Source: Candidatus Zixiibacteriota bacterium
GTDB lineage: Bacteria > Zixibacteria > MSB-5A5 > JAABVY01 > JAHJOQ01
Length of the DNA: 42,218 nt
Direction of reading: 5' to 3'
Assembly: GCA_020053015.1 (NCBI GenBank)
Contig: JAGVNY010000221.1
Coordinates: 1 to 42,218, forward strand
This document shows, in pieces, positions 1 to 8,133 of the stretch. The position numbers were made by a program, and so were the translations under genes. Every line of letters begins with the position of its first letter. Position 1 is the first letter of the stretch. The notes below the pieces were generated by a model. It had not been told where the DNA came from, ran no database searches, and saw only the letters and a program-made list of their open reading frames with translations.

Positions 1-911
1 AACACTATGAGCACGCTCATGCGGCTGAAGCCGAGCGCGCGCAACGTACCGATCTCCCTTGTACGGTTTGCGACTGCCGCGTACATCGTAATCATCGCTC
101 CGACAACTGCCCCAAGGCTAAAGATGAAGCTGATGACTGTCCCCGTTATGTTGATAAACGTGCTCGTCGCTCGCGATTGGGAAGCGTAATATTCCTGTTC
201 GCGTTTGACTTCCATCGGAAGCCTCGGATCGCTCTCAATCTTGGACTTGAACGCTTCGAACTGGCTGGAGTCTGCGAGGCGCAGAGTCAGGGACGAATAG
301 ACCGGCCTGCGAAACGCGTCCGAGGCCTGATGGATGTCGCACCATATCTCTGATTCCTGGCTAGAGCCTCCGGCATCGAATATTCCGACTACGGTCCAGT
401 CGCGTGCCCCGAATCTCACCTGTTCGCCAACTGCGCAGCCACGGAACCGTTCCGCTGCAGACGTACCGGCGATGATCTCCGAGCCTGCATCCTGCCACAT
501 CCTGCCTTCGATCAGCTTGACATCCGGTCTGAGAGCCATCGACTTTTCACTGATTCCGCGAACAACGACATTCGCTTCATCGCCCGACTTGCGCTTCGGC
601 AAGCTAATTAGCACGTACACCTCATTGGCCAGCATTGGTGTGCCGTCAGCGTCAGTCGCGATGTCGGAGGAACTCTTGATGATCTGCGCCTGATCATAGC
701 CGATGATCGACTGGACTTCTGTCTGCGATGCCTTTCTAATCACCGTTACGTTTGAGGGATAGCCGGCAGCCACAAGGGTCTCCCTGAGTCCGTTCGAAAC
801 CATGAGCGAACCTGCAAATACAAAGACAACGAGGCTTATTCCAAGCACAGTCAGAGCCGAAGTCATCTTGTGCTTGACTATATTTCGAATAGCGTAATTG
901 GGCGGAATCAT
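1..911 (-). CDS. ABC transporter permease, FtsX/MacB type (C-terminus outside window)
   Basis: Reading the complement from the ATG at 911 gives 303 codons with no stop before the window edge, so the gene is partial. The protein starts with a short cytoplasmic stretch and a membrane segment at about residues 17-38, followed by a large extracytoplasmic domain of roughly 200 residues. A second membrane segment lies near residues 250-285 and is followed by the FtsX-family signature RTREIGTLRALGF. This is the layout of MacB/LolC-like permeases, which use cytoplasmic ATP hydrolysis to move substrates across or out of the envelope rather than to import them. AGGA lies a few bases before the start. 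The gene begins 18 bases after the stop of the permease gene upstream and is the last visible gene of a four-gene operon. The substrate is not predictable. Confidence 0.85.
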   Translation of the reverse strand, partial: MIPPNYAIRNIVKHKMTSALTVLGISLVVFVFAGSLMVSNGLRETLVAAGYPSNVTVIRKASQTEVQSIIGYDQAQIIKSSSDIATDADGTPMLANEVYVLISLPKRKSGDEANVVVRGISEKSMALRPDVKLIEGRMWQDAGSEIIAGTSAAERFRGCAVGEQVRFGARDWTVVGIFDAGGSSQESEIWCDIHQASDAFRRPVYSSLTLRLADSSQFEAFKSKIESDPRLPMEVKREQEYYASQSRATSTFINITGTVISFIFSLGAVVGAMITMYAAVANRTREIGTLRALGFSRMSVLIV

Positions 912-929
912 GTTTGTGATCCTGTCTGA

Positions 930-2087
930 TTAATCAACTACTCTCAAGCCATCCACTATCTTGATTCTCAGCGCGCGATTGATCGGAAAGACCGATGCAG
1001 CCACACCGATCAGGATTGCAGTTGCGGTTGTCAACATGTATGTCATTGCGTCAGCTTCGAATCCAGGGAAGAACTGACTAAGCGCCACACCGACACCCGA
1101 GCTGACTACATAGAGAAGCAGCATCCCGCACAGCCCTCCCATTAGAGCGATGAGTAGCGATTCGCCCAGAATCAACCCGACAAGATGGTATCCTCGGAAA
1201 CCGAGCGTCCTCATAAATGCGTTTTCGGAAATGCGTTCTCTCGCAGTCATTGCCATCGTGTTTGCAAGAACAAGGAAGATCACCCCGATGATCAAGTAAG
1301 AGACAATTCGCAAGCCGACGATGATCGCGCTGCTCATCTGTATGAAGCTAAGAGCGAAGTCTTTCTCTGTCTCAGTCTTCGTCTCGGCCCAGGAGTTGTC
1401 AAACCGCGCATCTATCTTCGAGCCTATCTCCGCGGAGCGATTCGGGTCGTCGATCTTCAGGATGTACCATCCTATCTGCCCTGCTCTTCCAGGACTCTCC
1501 TCTTTCATTCGTTCATCGAGGTAGTCATATCTGAAAAGAAATGCCGTTTCATCAGTGTCGACAGTCTTCCCCGAGTAGATTCCTCTAATGACGAACTGCC
1601 AATCGCCAGGATAAATCGTGCCAGTTAGAGTTATCTGATCGCCCAGTTTCCAGCCGAATCGGTCTGCGAGCTTCCGCCCCACTACTGCCGCCTGTCGTTC
1701 GCTTGCGAACGCATCGAGCTGATCAGGAGGCACGATGTACTCAGGGTATATGCGCAAGAACGACGTATGCTCGACCGCGAAATTGGCGAAGAAGTTCTTG
1801 GGGTCGACATAGATTCCTCCGAACCAGCAGCCGAACGTCACGTCTTCAACGCCATCGACCTGAAGCAGTTGTTCTTTGTAGGCCAACGGTAAGGTGAACA
1901 CAATCGAGACTGAATGGCGTGTGACCAGTCTGTCCGGAGCCGATGCTCTCGCCGAAGCATACCATGCGATGATGAACGTCCGAATCAGACCGAACGCCAT
2001 CACTGCCAGCGCGAGACCAACGACGGTCAGTATCGTGCGCAGCTTGTGTCGGCCTGCGTTCTTGGTTATCAGCTTCAGGAGCTTCAT
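930..2087 (-). CDS. ABC transporter permease, FtsX/MacB type
   Basis: A 385-residue membrane protein with a first membrane segment near residues 17-40, an extracytoplasmic domain, and three further membrane segments in the C-terminal third. [10 protein letters not shown] follows segment two and matches the loop motif of the FtsX family. Its start overlaps the ATPase stop by 4 bases (ATGA), so the two are translationally coupled. A second permease of the same type follows 18 bases downstream. Having two permeases suggests a heterodimeric membrane core, as in LolCDE, instead of the homodimer of MacB. The family is involved in lipoprotein release, antibiotic or peptide efflux and envelope stress; which of these applies here cannot be read from the sequence. 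Confidence 0.9.
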   Translation of the reverse strand: MKLLKLITKNAGRHKLRTILTVVGLALAVMAFGLIRTFIIAWYASARASAPDRLVTRHSVSIVFTLPLAYKEQLLQVDGVEDVTFGCWFGGIYVDPKNFFANFAVEHTSFLRIYPEYIVPPDQLDAFASERQAAVVGRKLADRFGWKLGDQITLTGTIYPGDWQFVIRGIYSGKTVDTDETAFLFRYDYLDERMKEESPGRAGQIGWYILKIDDPNRSAEIGSKIDARFDNSWAETKTETEKDFALSFIQMSSAIIVGLRIVSYLIIGVIFLVLANTMAMTARERISENAFMRTLGFRGYHLVGLILGESLLIALMGGLCGMLLLYVVSSGVGVALSQFFPGFEADAMTYMLTTATAILIGVAASVFPINRALRIKIVDGLRVVD

Positions 2088-2761
2088 TGCTGCAATTCCC
2101 CTTTGTCGAGATGCCGTACGAAATTGGCCTTCTCGGCGGCTCGGGGGTCGTGCGTGACCATGACAATCGTCTTGCCGTACTCCTTGTTCAAACGAGCCAG
2201 CAATGTCATGATGTCCTCCGCCGAGTTCTTGTCAAGGTCGCCTGTCGGCTCGTCAGCAAGAAGCAGCGTCGGATCAGAGACGACCGCGCGAGCTATAGCC
2301 ACCCTCTGCTCCTGCCCTCCTGAAAGCTGGCGTGGATAGTGCTTCATCCTGTCTGAAAGGCCAACAATAGAGAGCGCCGTTTCCACATGTTCTTTGCGCT
2401 CCTTGCGGGACAGGCTTGTCAGGAGAAGAGGCAGCTCGACGTTCTCATAAGCCGTGAGGACGGGAAGTAGGTTGTAAAACTGGAATATGAAACCGATATG
2501 GCGGGACCGCCATTTCGCCATTTGCTGCTCGGTGAGTTTGCCGATCTCCTCACCTGCGACCGCGAGTGTTCCGGACGTTGGTCGGTCGATACCTGCGATC
2601 AAGTTCAGAAGCGTCGTCTTTCCTGAGCCGGAAGGTCCCATCAGCGCAAGAAACTGCCCCTGTGGTATGTCCAGATTAATATCGTGCAGCACCGGGATCT
2701 CAAGCGAATCCCGATAGTACGACTTAAACAAACCAAGAATCTTCACGATTGGTGCGTTCAT
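2084..2761 (-). CDS. ABC transporter ATP-binding protein (LolD/MacB type)
   Basis: A complete 225-residue ABC ATPase. The Walker A motif GPSGSGKTT is at residues 42-50, the signature LSGGQ at 146-150, Walker B LLLADEP at about 166-172 and the H-loop histidine at 204. The signature is followed by EQRVAIARA, typical of the LolD/MacB/FtsE branch. It would energise the two FtsX-type permeases encoded just downstream; the ATPase and first permease genes overlap by 4 bases. The fusion protein gene ends 3 bases before this start. The ATPase is a separate protein, unlike E. coli MacB where it is fused to the permease. Confidence 0.95.
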   Translation of the reverse strand: MNAPIVKILGLFKSYYRDSLEIPVLHDINLDIPQGQFLALMGPSGSGKTTLLNLIAGIDRPTSGTLAVAGEEIGKLTEQQMAKWRSRHIGFIFQFYNLLPVLTAYENVELPLLLTSLSRKERKEHVETALSIVGLSDRMKHYPRQLSGGQEQRVAIARAVVSDPTLLLADEPTGDLDKNSAEDIMTLLARLNKEYGKTIVMVTHDPRAAEKANFVRHLDKGELQQ

Positions 2762-2764
2762 AAC

Positions 2765-4006
2765 TTATCCTGCTTGCGATTGAACCTCTTCCACTCTGTC
2801 GCCATCCTTCAACCCGCCGGCAGGCGACAGGATGACTCTGTCACCGGAGCTCAGTCCGGAAGTAATCTCAACTAAGTTGCCGAGACGCCGTCCCGCAATC
2901 ACAATTGTCAGGCGCGCATAACCTTTATCGGACTTGAACACAACTTGCTTGCCGTCTCGCGTTGTGAGCGCGTCCGCTTTGATCACAAGAGTCTGTGTAG
3001 CGGGTTCCACCTGATGCTTGTCTTCAGTGGGCATGAAATTCACCCGCGCTGACATCTCCGGCAGCACGCTTCTGTCAATCTCATTAAATACGATCTTAGT
3101 GAGGACGGTTGCACGGGTCCGATCAGCAGTCGGCACGATCTTCTTCACACATCCGCTGAACTTTCGCTGGGGATATGCATCGAGCACTATCTCGCACGGC
3201 TGCCCAACTGTCACTTTTTGTATGTTGGACTCCGAAACATCTGCCTCGACTTCAAGCGAAGTCATATCAGCCATTGTCACGACGGCAGCCTTCGAAGACG
3301 TTGCAGCAGCGAGCGGCGCCACCATTTCTCCCAGATCAGCATGTTTGATTAGAATCGTACCAGAGAAAGGCGCACGGATTATGCTGTTCTCGTACGCTAC
3401 TTCGGCCACCTTCATGCTCGCTCGCATAGCTTCGACCCCTGCCAGAGCTTTGTGGTAAGCTGCCGTAGCGTTGTCGAGAAATTCGTCGGCAGTGAATCCG
3501 CGACTCTTCAGCTCACGCTGGCGATTGTAATTCAACTCAGCGGCGAGAGAATCGGCAAGAGCCTGCTTGAGACTCGCTCGAGTCACCTCAAGCTCAGCCA
3601 TGATGTCATTGTTCTCAAGCTCGGCTATCACATCGCCCTTTACGACTGTGTCGCCTTCCTCGACATTGATCATCTTGAGCAACCCCGTCGCCTTTGCGGA
3701 CACATCAGCCTTCACCTGCGCAACAACATAGCCTGTAGCGACCAATTCCACTGCAGCGTCTGTCCCCGCAAGATACCTGGCTACGTCTACGTTTACTTTC
3801 AGCGATGGCGTGATCCTGGCAACGACAATCTGATATCCCGCATATGCAACTACCGGGAGAAGAATCCAGAGCAGATGAAGCCACCTTTTCCATCGCCCCG
3901 GCGGTCCCTGCCGACGCTCGCGATCTATTCTCAATCCCGACAGATCACTATTCTTAGCATCAAGATCACCCATTTCGCCGAACGAACTCCCTTCTTTCAC
4001 CTGCAT
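2765..4006 (-). CDS. HlyD/MacA-like membrane fusion protein
   Basis: A 413-residue periplasmic adaptor for the ABC exporter. A charged cytoplasmic tail of about 40 residues is followed by one membrane anchor (about 42-62). Next come a split lipoyl/barrel-sandwich domain (KADVSAKATGLLKMINVEEGDTV is the entry strand region, near 100-120), a helical hairpin, and beta-barrel domains with the family sequence SGDRVILSPAGGLKDGDRV near the C-terminus. The adaptor would link the inner-membrane permeases to an outer-membrane channel, implying a diderm envelope; no TolC-like gene is in view. The start is uncertain: the ATG at 4006 lacks a ribosome site, while an in-frame ATG at 3973 has GGGAG 13 bases upstream. 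A good promoter at 4024-4053 fits either choice. It is the first gene of the operon. Confidence 0.88.
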   Translation of the reverse strand: MQVKEGSSFGEMGDLDAKNSDLSGLRIDRERRQGPPGRWKRWLHLLWILLPVVAYAGYQIVVARITPSLKVNVDVARYLAGTDAAVELVATGYVVAQVKADVSAKATGLLKMINVEEGDTVVKGDVIAELENNDIMAELEVTRASLKQALADSLAAELNYNRQRELKSRGFTADEFLDNATAAYHKALAGVEAMRASMKVAEVAYENSIIRAPFSGTILIKHADLGEMVAPLAAATSSKAAVVTMADMTSLEVEADVSESNIQKVTVGQPCEIVLDAYPQRKFSGCVKKIVPTADRTRATVLTKIVFNEIDRSVLPEMSARVNFMPTEDKHQVEPATQTLVIKADALTTRDGKQVVFKSDKGYARLTIVIAGRRLGNLVEITSGLSSGDRVILSPAGGLKDGDRVEEVQSQAG

Positions 4007-4023
4007 GAAACCATCGAGGTTAC

Positions 4024-4053
4024 ATCATAACTTCCAACCAGTAGGTATGTCAA
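4024..4053 (-). promoter_or_regulatory. sigma70-type promoter for the ABC exporter operon
   Basis: On the minus strand, TTGACA (4053-4048) is followed after 18 bases by TATGAT (4029-4024), five of six bases of the -10 consensus. Transcription would begin only about 10-15 bases before the ATG at 4006, or about 45 before the alternative ATG at 3973. This favours the downstream start slightly. Confidence 0.5.
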
Positions 4054-4236
4054 CACAAAGAAGTTCCTCGTTCGCCAATGTCGCAAGATCGGCAACTTTC
4101 ACTTGCCGGTTTCATAGCATGGCCAACGAACAAACATGTTACTTGACTGCAACTTTCGATGAAGTAACTTGATGCCAGTCGAGTAGGCTTGGCTTAGCAT
4201 TCGCAAGCCTGGAATTCTAACCCACTTGAGGTGAAT

Positions 4237-5190
4237 ATGAAGCGTCGAGCTTTCGCTTATGTTACTTCCAGTGTATTTCTCGCGCTGCTGATTCTCAGCG
4301 CGTGTGGCGGCGAACGAGACGCCGATAGAGAGCAGGCATCTCCACAATCCGCTGCCAGGGTCACGATTGGTGTCTCACTGCTGACGAGAACCCATCCGTT
4401 TTACCAGGAACTGGAAGCTGGGCTGAGAGAAACAGCAGCCGCAGCCGGTTATGACCTGATCGTGAATGCAGGTGAATTCGACGTGGCCAAACAGAAAGAC
4501 CAGATTCAGGAATTCATCGTCAGGAAAGTGAACGCGATCATGGTTTCGCCCTGCGATTCAAGGTCTATCGGCACGTCGATTAAGGCAGCAAATGACGCGG
4601 GCATACCGGTCTTCACTGCGGACATCGCTTGTCTGGCGGACGGAGTCAAGATCATCTGCCACGTAGCATCCGACAACGAAGCAGGAGGACGCCTCGCCGC
4701 GCAGGCAGTGGCTGCGGCGATTGACGGGCATGGCAAAGTTGCCATCATCGATCATCCAGAAGTGGAGTCGGTCATTCAACGCGTCAAGGGGTTCGAGGAG
4801 GGCATTGCATCAACTCCGGACATCGAGATAGTCTCGAAGCTATCGGGACACGGCGTCAAAGATCAGGCATTCAGGACTGCAGAAGACATTCTTCAAGCAC
4901 ACCCCTATCTGACTGCCATCTTTGGAATCAACGACGACTCTGCGCTCGGCGCTCTTGCGGCAGTCGAAAAGGCGAATAGACTTGGCAAAGTCGCGATTGT
5001 CGGTTTCGATGCTGTTCCCGAGGCGCGCGACGCCATCAAAGCTGGCAAGATCTACGCCGACGTAATCCAGCAGCCACGACTGATCGGACAGAAAACGATT
5101 GAGGCTATCTCAGCTTACATGTCCGGAGCAAGGGTCGAGCCCACTGTGCTGATTCCTTGCGCGCTCTTCACTCAGACAGACGCAAGGTAG
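4237..5190 (+). CDS. sugar ABC transporter substrate-binding lipoprotein (RbsB-like)
   Basis: A 317-residue periplasmic binding protein of the ribose/galactose family. It has a lipoprotein signal: positive residues KRR, a hydrophobic stretch, then the lipobox LSAC with the lipidated cysteine at residue 23. VTIGVSLLTRTHPFYQEL opens the first lobe, and GINDDSALGALAAVEKA and AIVGFDAVPEARDAI lie in the second lobe, all typical of Peripla_BP_4 proteins. The ATG at 4237 was chosen over an in-frame GTG at 4231 because GAGGTG overlaps that GTG and stands at the right distance from the ATG. It begins an importer operon, and the linked alpha-mannosidase suggests a mannose-containing or related ligand (inference). 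Confidence 0.92.
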   Translation: MKRRAFAYVTSSVFLALLILSACGGERDADREQASPQSAARVTIGVSLLTRTHPFYQELEAGLRETAAAAGYDLIVNAGEFDVAKQKDQIQEFIVRKVNAIMVSPCDSRSIGTSIKAANDAGIPVFTADIACLADGVKIICHVASDNEAGGRLAAQAVAAAIDGHGKVAIIDHPEVESVIQRVKGFEEGIASTPDIEIVSKLSGHGVKDQAFRTAEDILQAHPYLTAIFGINDDSALGALAAVEKANRLGKVAIVGFDAVPEARDAIKAGKIYADVIQQPRLIGQKTIEAISAYMSGARVEPTVLIPCALFTQTDAR

Positions 5191-5210
5191 ACCTCAACGG
5201 AGACCGCTAA

Positions 5211-6698
5211 GTGAATCCCCAGCCAGATTTCGCTCTCAGGATGAGAGCTATCCATAAGCGGTTTCCTGGTGTTCAGGCCCTTTCGGGTGCTTCATTCGAC
5301 TTGCGGCCCGGTGAAATTCACGCACTTGTCGGCGAGAACGGCGCAGGGAAGAGCACCCTAATCAAAATCCTTTCCGGAGTGCTCAGCGCGGATTCAGGCT
5401 CGATTGAGCTATTGGGCCAGCCTGTCACATTTGGCTCACCTGCTGAGGCTCGGCGCGCCGGAATTTCCACGATATTTCAGGAGTTCACACTTATACCCTC
5501 GCTATCCGTCACAGCCAATCTGTTTCTCGGTCGGGAACAGACGCGGGGCATTCTCATCGACATTGCTGAAGAGCGTCGCAATGCGATGGTGATTCTCGAT
5601 CGACTTGGCGTCTCGATAGATGTCGACGCTCCGACGTCGCAGCTCGCGGTGGCTGTGCAGCAAATGGTCGAAATCGGTCGTGCACTCGCAGGCCAATCGA
5701 GAATCCTTGTGATGGACGAACCAACCGCGGCTCTCTCACCTCAAGAAGTTCAAAGGCTGTTCTCGATTCTTCGCGAACTGGCTGCTCAGGGAGTCGGCAC
5801 GCTGTTCATCAGCCACAGACTTGACGAAGTTATTAGCGTTGCGGATCGCATCACAGTGATTCGAGATGGAATCACGGTGGATTCGCGAGCCACGAGAGAG
5901 TACGACCGTCGAACTCTAATCCAGCAGATGGTCGGCCGACCGATCGAGCAGGAATATCCGAAGACTCAAACCACATTCGGTGAGATCAGTCTTGAAGTCG
6001 TCAACCTAACTGCAGGTAATGTTCGGGACGTCTCGTTCTCTGCGAGAGAGGGTGAGATAGTCGGACTGGCGGGCCTGATGGGCTCCGGGAGAACCGAAGT
6101 CGTCCGACTGATCTTTGGCGCCGATAGCGCAGAGTCCGGAGTGATCACTCTCGCTGGACGACGCGTAAAGATCAAATGCCCCGGAGACGCGGTTGCCTCC
6201 GGCATATGCCTGCTTACGGAAGATAGAAAGAAAGAGGGACTGGTATTGCATGCATCAATTCGGGACAACTTTGCGCTCCCCTCTCTTGCACAGTGGTCGC
6301 GACTCGGATTCATCAACCAAGTCGAGGAGAACAGACGTTTTGAGACTCACGTTCTCAAGTTGAATATCCGTATCAGCAGTCCCGACCAGCATGCAGAAGA
6401 CCTTTCTGGGGGCAATCAGCAGAAGCTGCTCGTTGCCCGGTGGCTTGAGAAAGACTCCAGCGTAATCATGTTCGATGAACCGACGCGAGGGATAGACGTG
6501 GGAGCGAAGCACGAGATGTATCTGCTGATCGGAGAGCTGGCAGCTCGCGGGAAAACAATCATTATGGTTTCATCTGAGCTCTTGGAGCTTCTTGGGATAT
6601 GTGATCGGATTTTAGTAATGCGTAGAGGAAGGCTGGCCGGAGAGATCACGGATGTGAGGCACTCATCTCAGGAGGACGTGATGGCGATGGCAGTGTGA
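5211..6698 (+). CDS. sugar ABC transporter ATP-binding protein (RbsA/MglA-like)
   Basis: A 495-residue protein with two fused ABC domains, the usual length for the CUT2 sugar importer family. Domain one has Walker A GENGAGKST at 41-49 and Walker B LVMDEPTAALS. Domain two has the degenerate Walker A GLMGSGRTE that is normal for CUT2 proteins, the signature LSGGNQQK and Walker B IMFDEPTRGID. The GTG start is supported by GGAG nine bases upstream. It lies 20 bases after the binding-protein gene and 41 bases before the permease gene, all in one direction, so the three form one importer. Confidence 0.95.
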   Translation: MNPQPDFALRMRAIHKRFPGVQALSGASFDLRPGEIHALVGENGAGKSTLIKILSGVLSADSGSIELLGQPVTFGSPAEARRAGISTIFQEFTLIPSLSVTANLFLGREQTRGILIDIAEERRNAMVILDRLGVSIDVDAPTSQLAVAVQQMVEIGRALAGQSRILVMDEPTAALSPQEVQRLFSILRELAAQGVGTLFISHRLDEVISVADRITVIRDGITVDSRATREYDRRTLIQQMVGRPIEQEYPKTQTTFGEISLEVVNLTAGNVRDVSFSAREGEIVGLAGLMGSGRTEVVRLIFGADSAESGVITLAGRRVKIKCPGDAVASGICLLTEDRKKEGLVLHASIRDNFALPSLAQWSRLGFINQVEENRRFETHVLKLNIRISSPDQHAEDLSGGNQQKLLVARWLEKDSSVIMFDEPTRGIDVGAKHEMYLLIGELAARGKTIIMVSSELLELLGICDRILVMRRGRLAGEITDVRHSSQEDVMAMAV

Positions 6699-6739
6699 AG
6701 AAGGCATTGCCTCATTGATCACTATCCTCCGGCGTGTAA

Positions 6740-8092
6740 ATGAAGAATAAGCCAACCCATATGAACTCCCGACTCCGTCGTCTCATCTCGGACTATGGAA
6801 TGCTGGGTGTGCTGCTCTTGCTATGCGTATTGTTCTCGATCCTTACGGTCACGGAACAATACCCGACCGGAGCTGAGGGTGCACGGATGCTGTTCGATGA
6901 TGTCATGTCAAAGACTCCGCCAACTACACCCATAATCACGATTACACCAGCGACCGAAGCCGACAGCGCATTTTCTATCGCACTTCATGAACGCCTGACC
7001 GCTTCCGGTTTCCGGAAGTCGCTAATCATCGCTGGGGACCCGCAGGCGGTCCGAAACAGTCTGACCCAACTGGCTGACTCTGTTACAGGCTCCACTATTA
7101 TCGCAACGACAGATGCATTCGCGCCGATCGTGACGTCGATCAAGCAGCAGATCCCGTCAATTGGATCAGCCCCGGTCGTAACGCCTCCCTCCTATCAGTG
7201 GCCGACATTTCTTCTCCCAGATAACCTGAGGAATGTAGCCAACCAGATTTCGGTGATTGCGATCATCGCAATTGGTATGACTATGGTCATCATAACAGCA
7301 GGCATCGATTTGTCGGTCGGCAGTCTGGTTGCGCTGTGTGCCGTGCTTGTGGCTTGGATTATCGGAAGACTCGGCGGGCAATCTGCTTCGACCAGCTCTA
7401 TGCTGGTAGCATGTATCACGAGCATGAGCATGTGCGCCTTGATTGGAGTATTCAGCGGACTGATGATCACACGCTTCCGAATTCCTCCGTTCATCGCGAC
7501 TCTTGCCATGATGCAGGTAGCAGCCGGACTCGCCTATATCATCTCTCAGGGCAAACCAATCTATCAGATTCCGGAGTCATTCGTCTGTCTGGGCAGAGGA
7601 ACCGATCCGCTGCTGAAGATTCCTGTAGCAGTCATTCTCATGGTTATTCTCTATGTGCTCGCCCACATCCTTATGACTCGTACCACGCTTGGTCGATACA
7701 TTTATGCTGTCGGTGGCAACGCCGAGGCCGCAAGACTCTCGGGAGTGCGAGTATCGAAGATAATACTGTTCGTTTACGCAGTCTCCGGCTTGATGGCAGG
7801 ACTTGGCGGCGTAGTGATGGCATCTCAACTGCGGAGTGGCGCGCCGACATACGGACTAACCTACGAGCTATATGTGATTGCTGCAGTCGTCGTGGGAGGA
7901 ACAAGCCTGAGCGGTGGCGAAGGGCGTATTCCGGGGACTCTTATCGGAGCATTCGTAATCGCAGTGATTCAAAACGGCATGAATTTGACAAATGTGGAAA
8001 GCTATACACAGAAAGTTGTGTTGGGATTGGTGATACTCGGAGCCGTGCTGCTCGACCAGCTCAAACAGCGAAGATTTCGGATGCTTTCCTGA
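6740..8092 (+). CDS. sugar ABC transporter permease (RbsC-like) with a large periplasmic insertion
   Basis: A 450-residue CUT2 permease; E. coli RbsC is about 320. The first membrane segment is at about 19-37 and the conserved family core starts near 168, with ITAGIDLSVGSLVAL at about 185-199 and VVVGGTSLSGGEGRIPGTLIGA near the end. Between them, residues about 41-165 form an extra segment that family members normally replace with a short loop. It is not hydrophobic, and the alternating strands and helices (PIITITP, KSLIIAG, STIIATT) suggest a small alpha/beta domain outside the membrane. The gene sits between the ATPase and mannosidase genes. No strong ribosome site precedes the ATG, but it directly starts the hydrophilic leader of segment one. 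Confidence 0.92.
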   Translation: MKNKPTHMNSRLRRLISDYGMLGVLLLLCVLFSILTVTEQYPTGAEGARMLFDDVMSKTPPTTPIITITPATEADSAFSIALHERLTASGFRKSLIIAGDPQAVRNSLTQLADSVTGSTIIATTDAFAPIVTSIKQQIPSIGSAPVVTPPSYQWPTFLLPDNLRNVANQISVIAIIAIGMTMVIITAGIDLSVGSLVALCAVLVAWIIGRLGGQSASTSSMLVACITSMSMCALIGVFSGLMITRFRIPPFIATLAMMQVAAGLAYIISQGKPIYQIPESFVCLGRGTDPLLKIPVAVILMVILYVLAHILMTRTTLGRYIYAVGGNAEAARLSGVRVSKIILFVYAVSGLMAGLGGVVMASQLRSGAPTYGLTYELYVIAAVVVGGTSLSGGEGRIPGTLIGAFVIAVIQNGMNLTNVESYTQKVVLGLVILGAVLLDQLKQRRFRMLS

Positions 8093-8133
8093 TGCTTGGA
8101 TCTGAAGGATCTTCTCGTAAGTTGGAGGTTGGT

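Noticed and set aside
4143-4170. TTGACT and TAACTT 16 bases apart as promoter for the sugar operon
   Set aside because: The -10 match is only three of six bases, too weak to list as a feature.
7336-8133. Open frame extending the mannosidase 266 codons upstream
   Set aside because: It overlaps the permease gene in another frame, is rich in Arg, Ser and Cys with no domain, and the mannosidase has a strong ribosome site and signal peptide at 8134.
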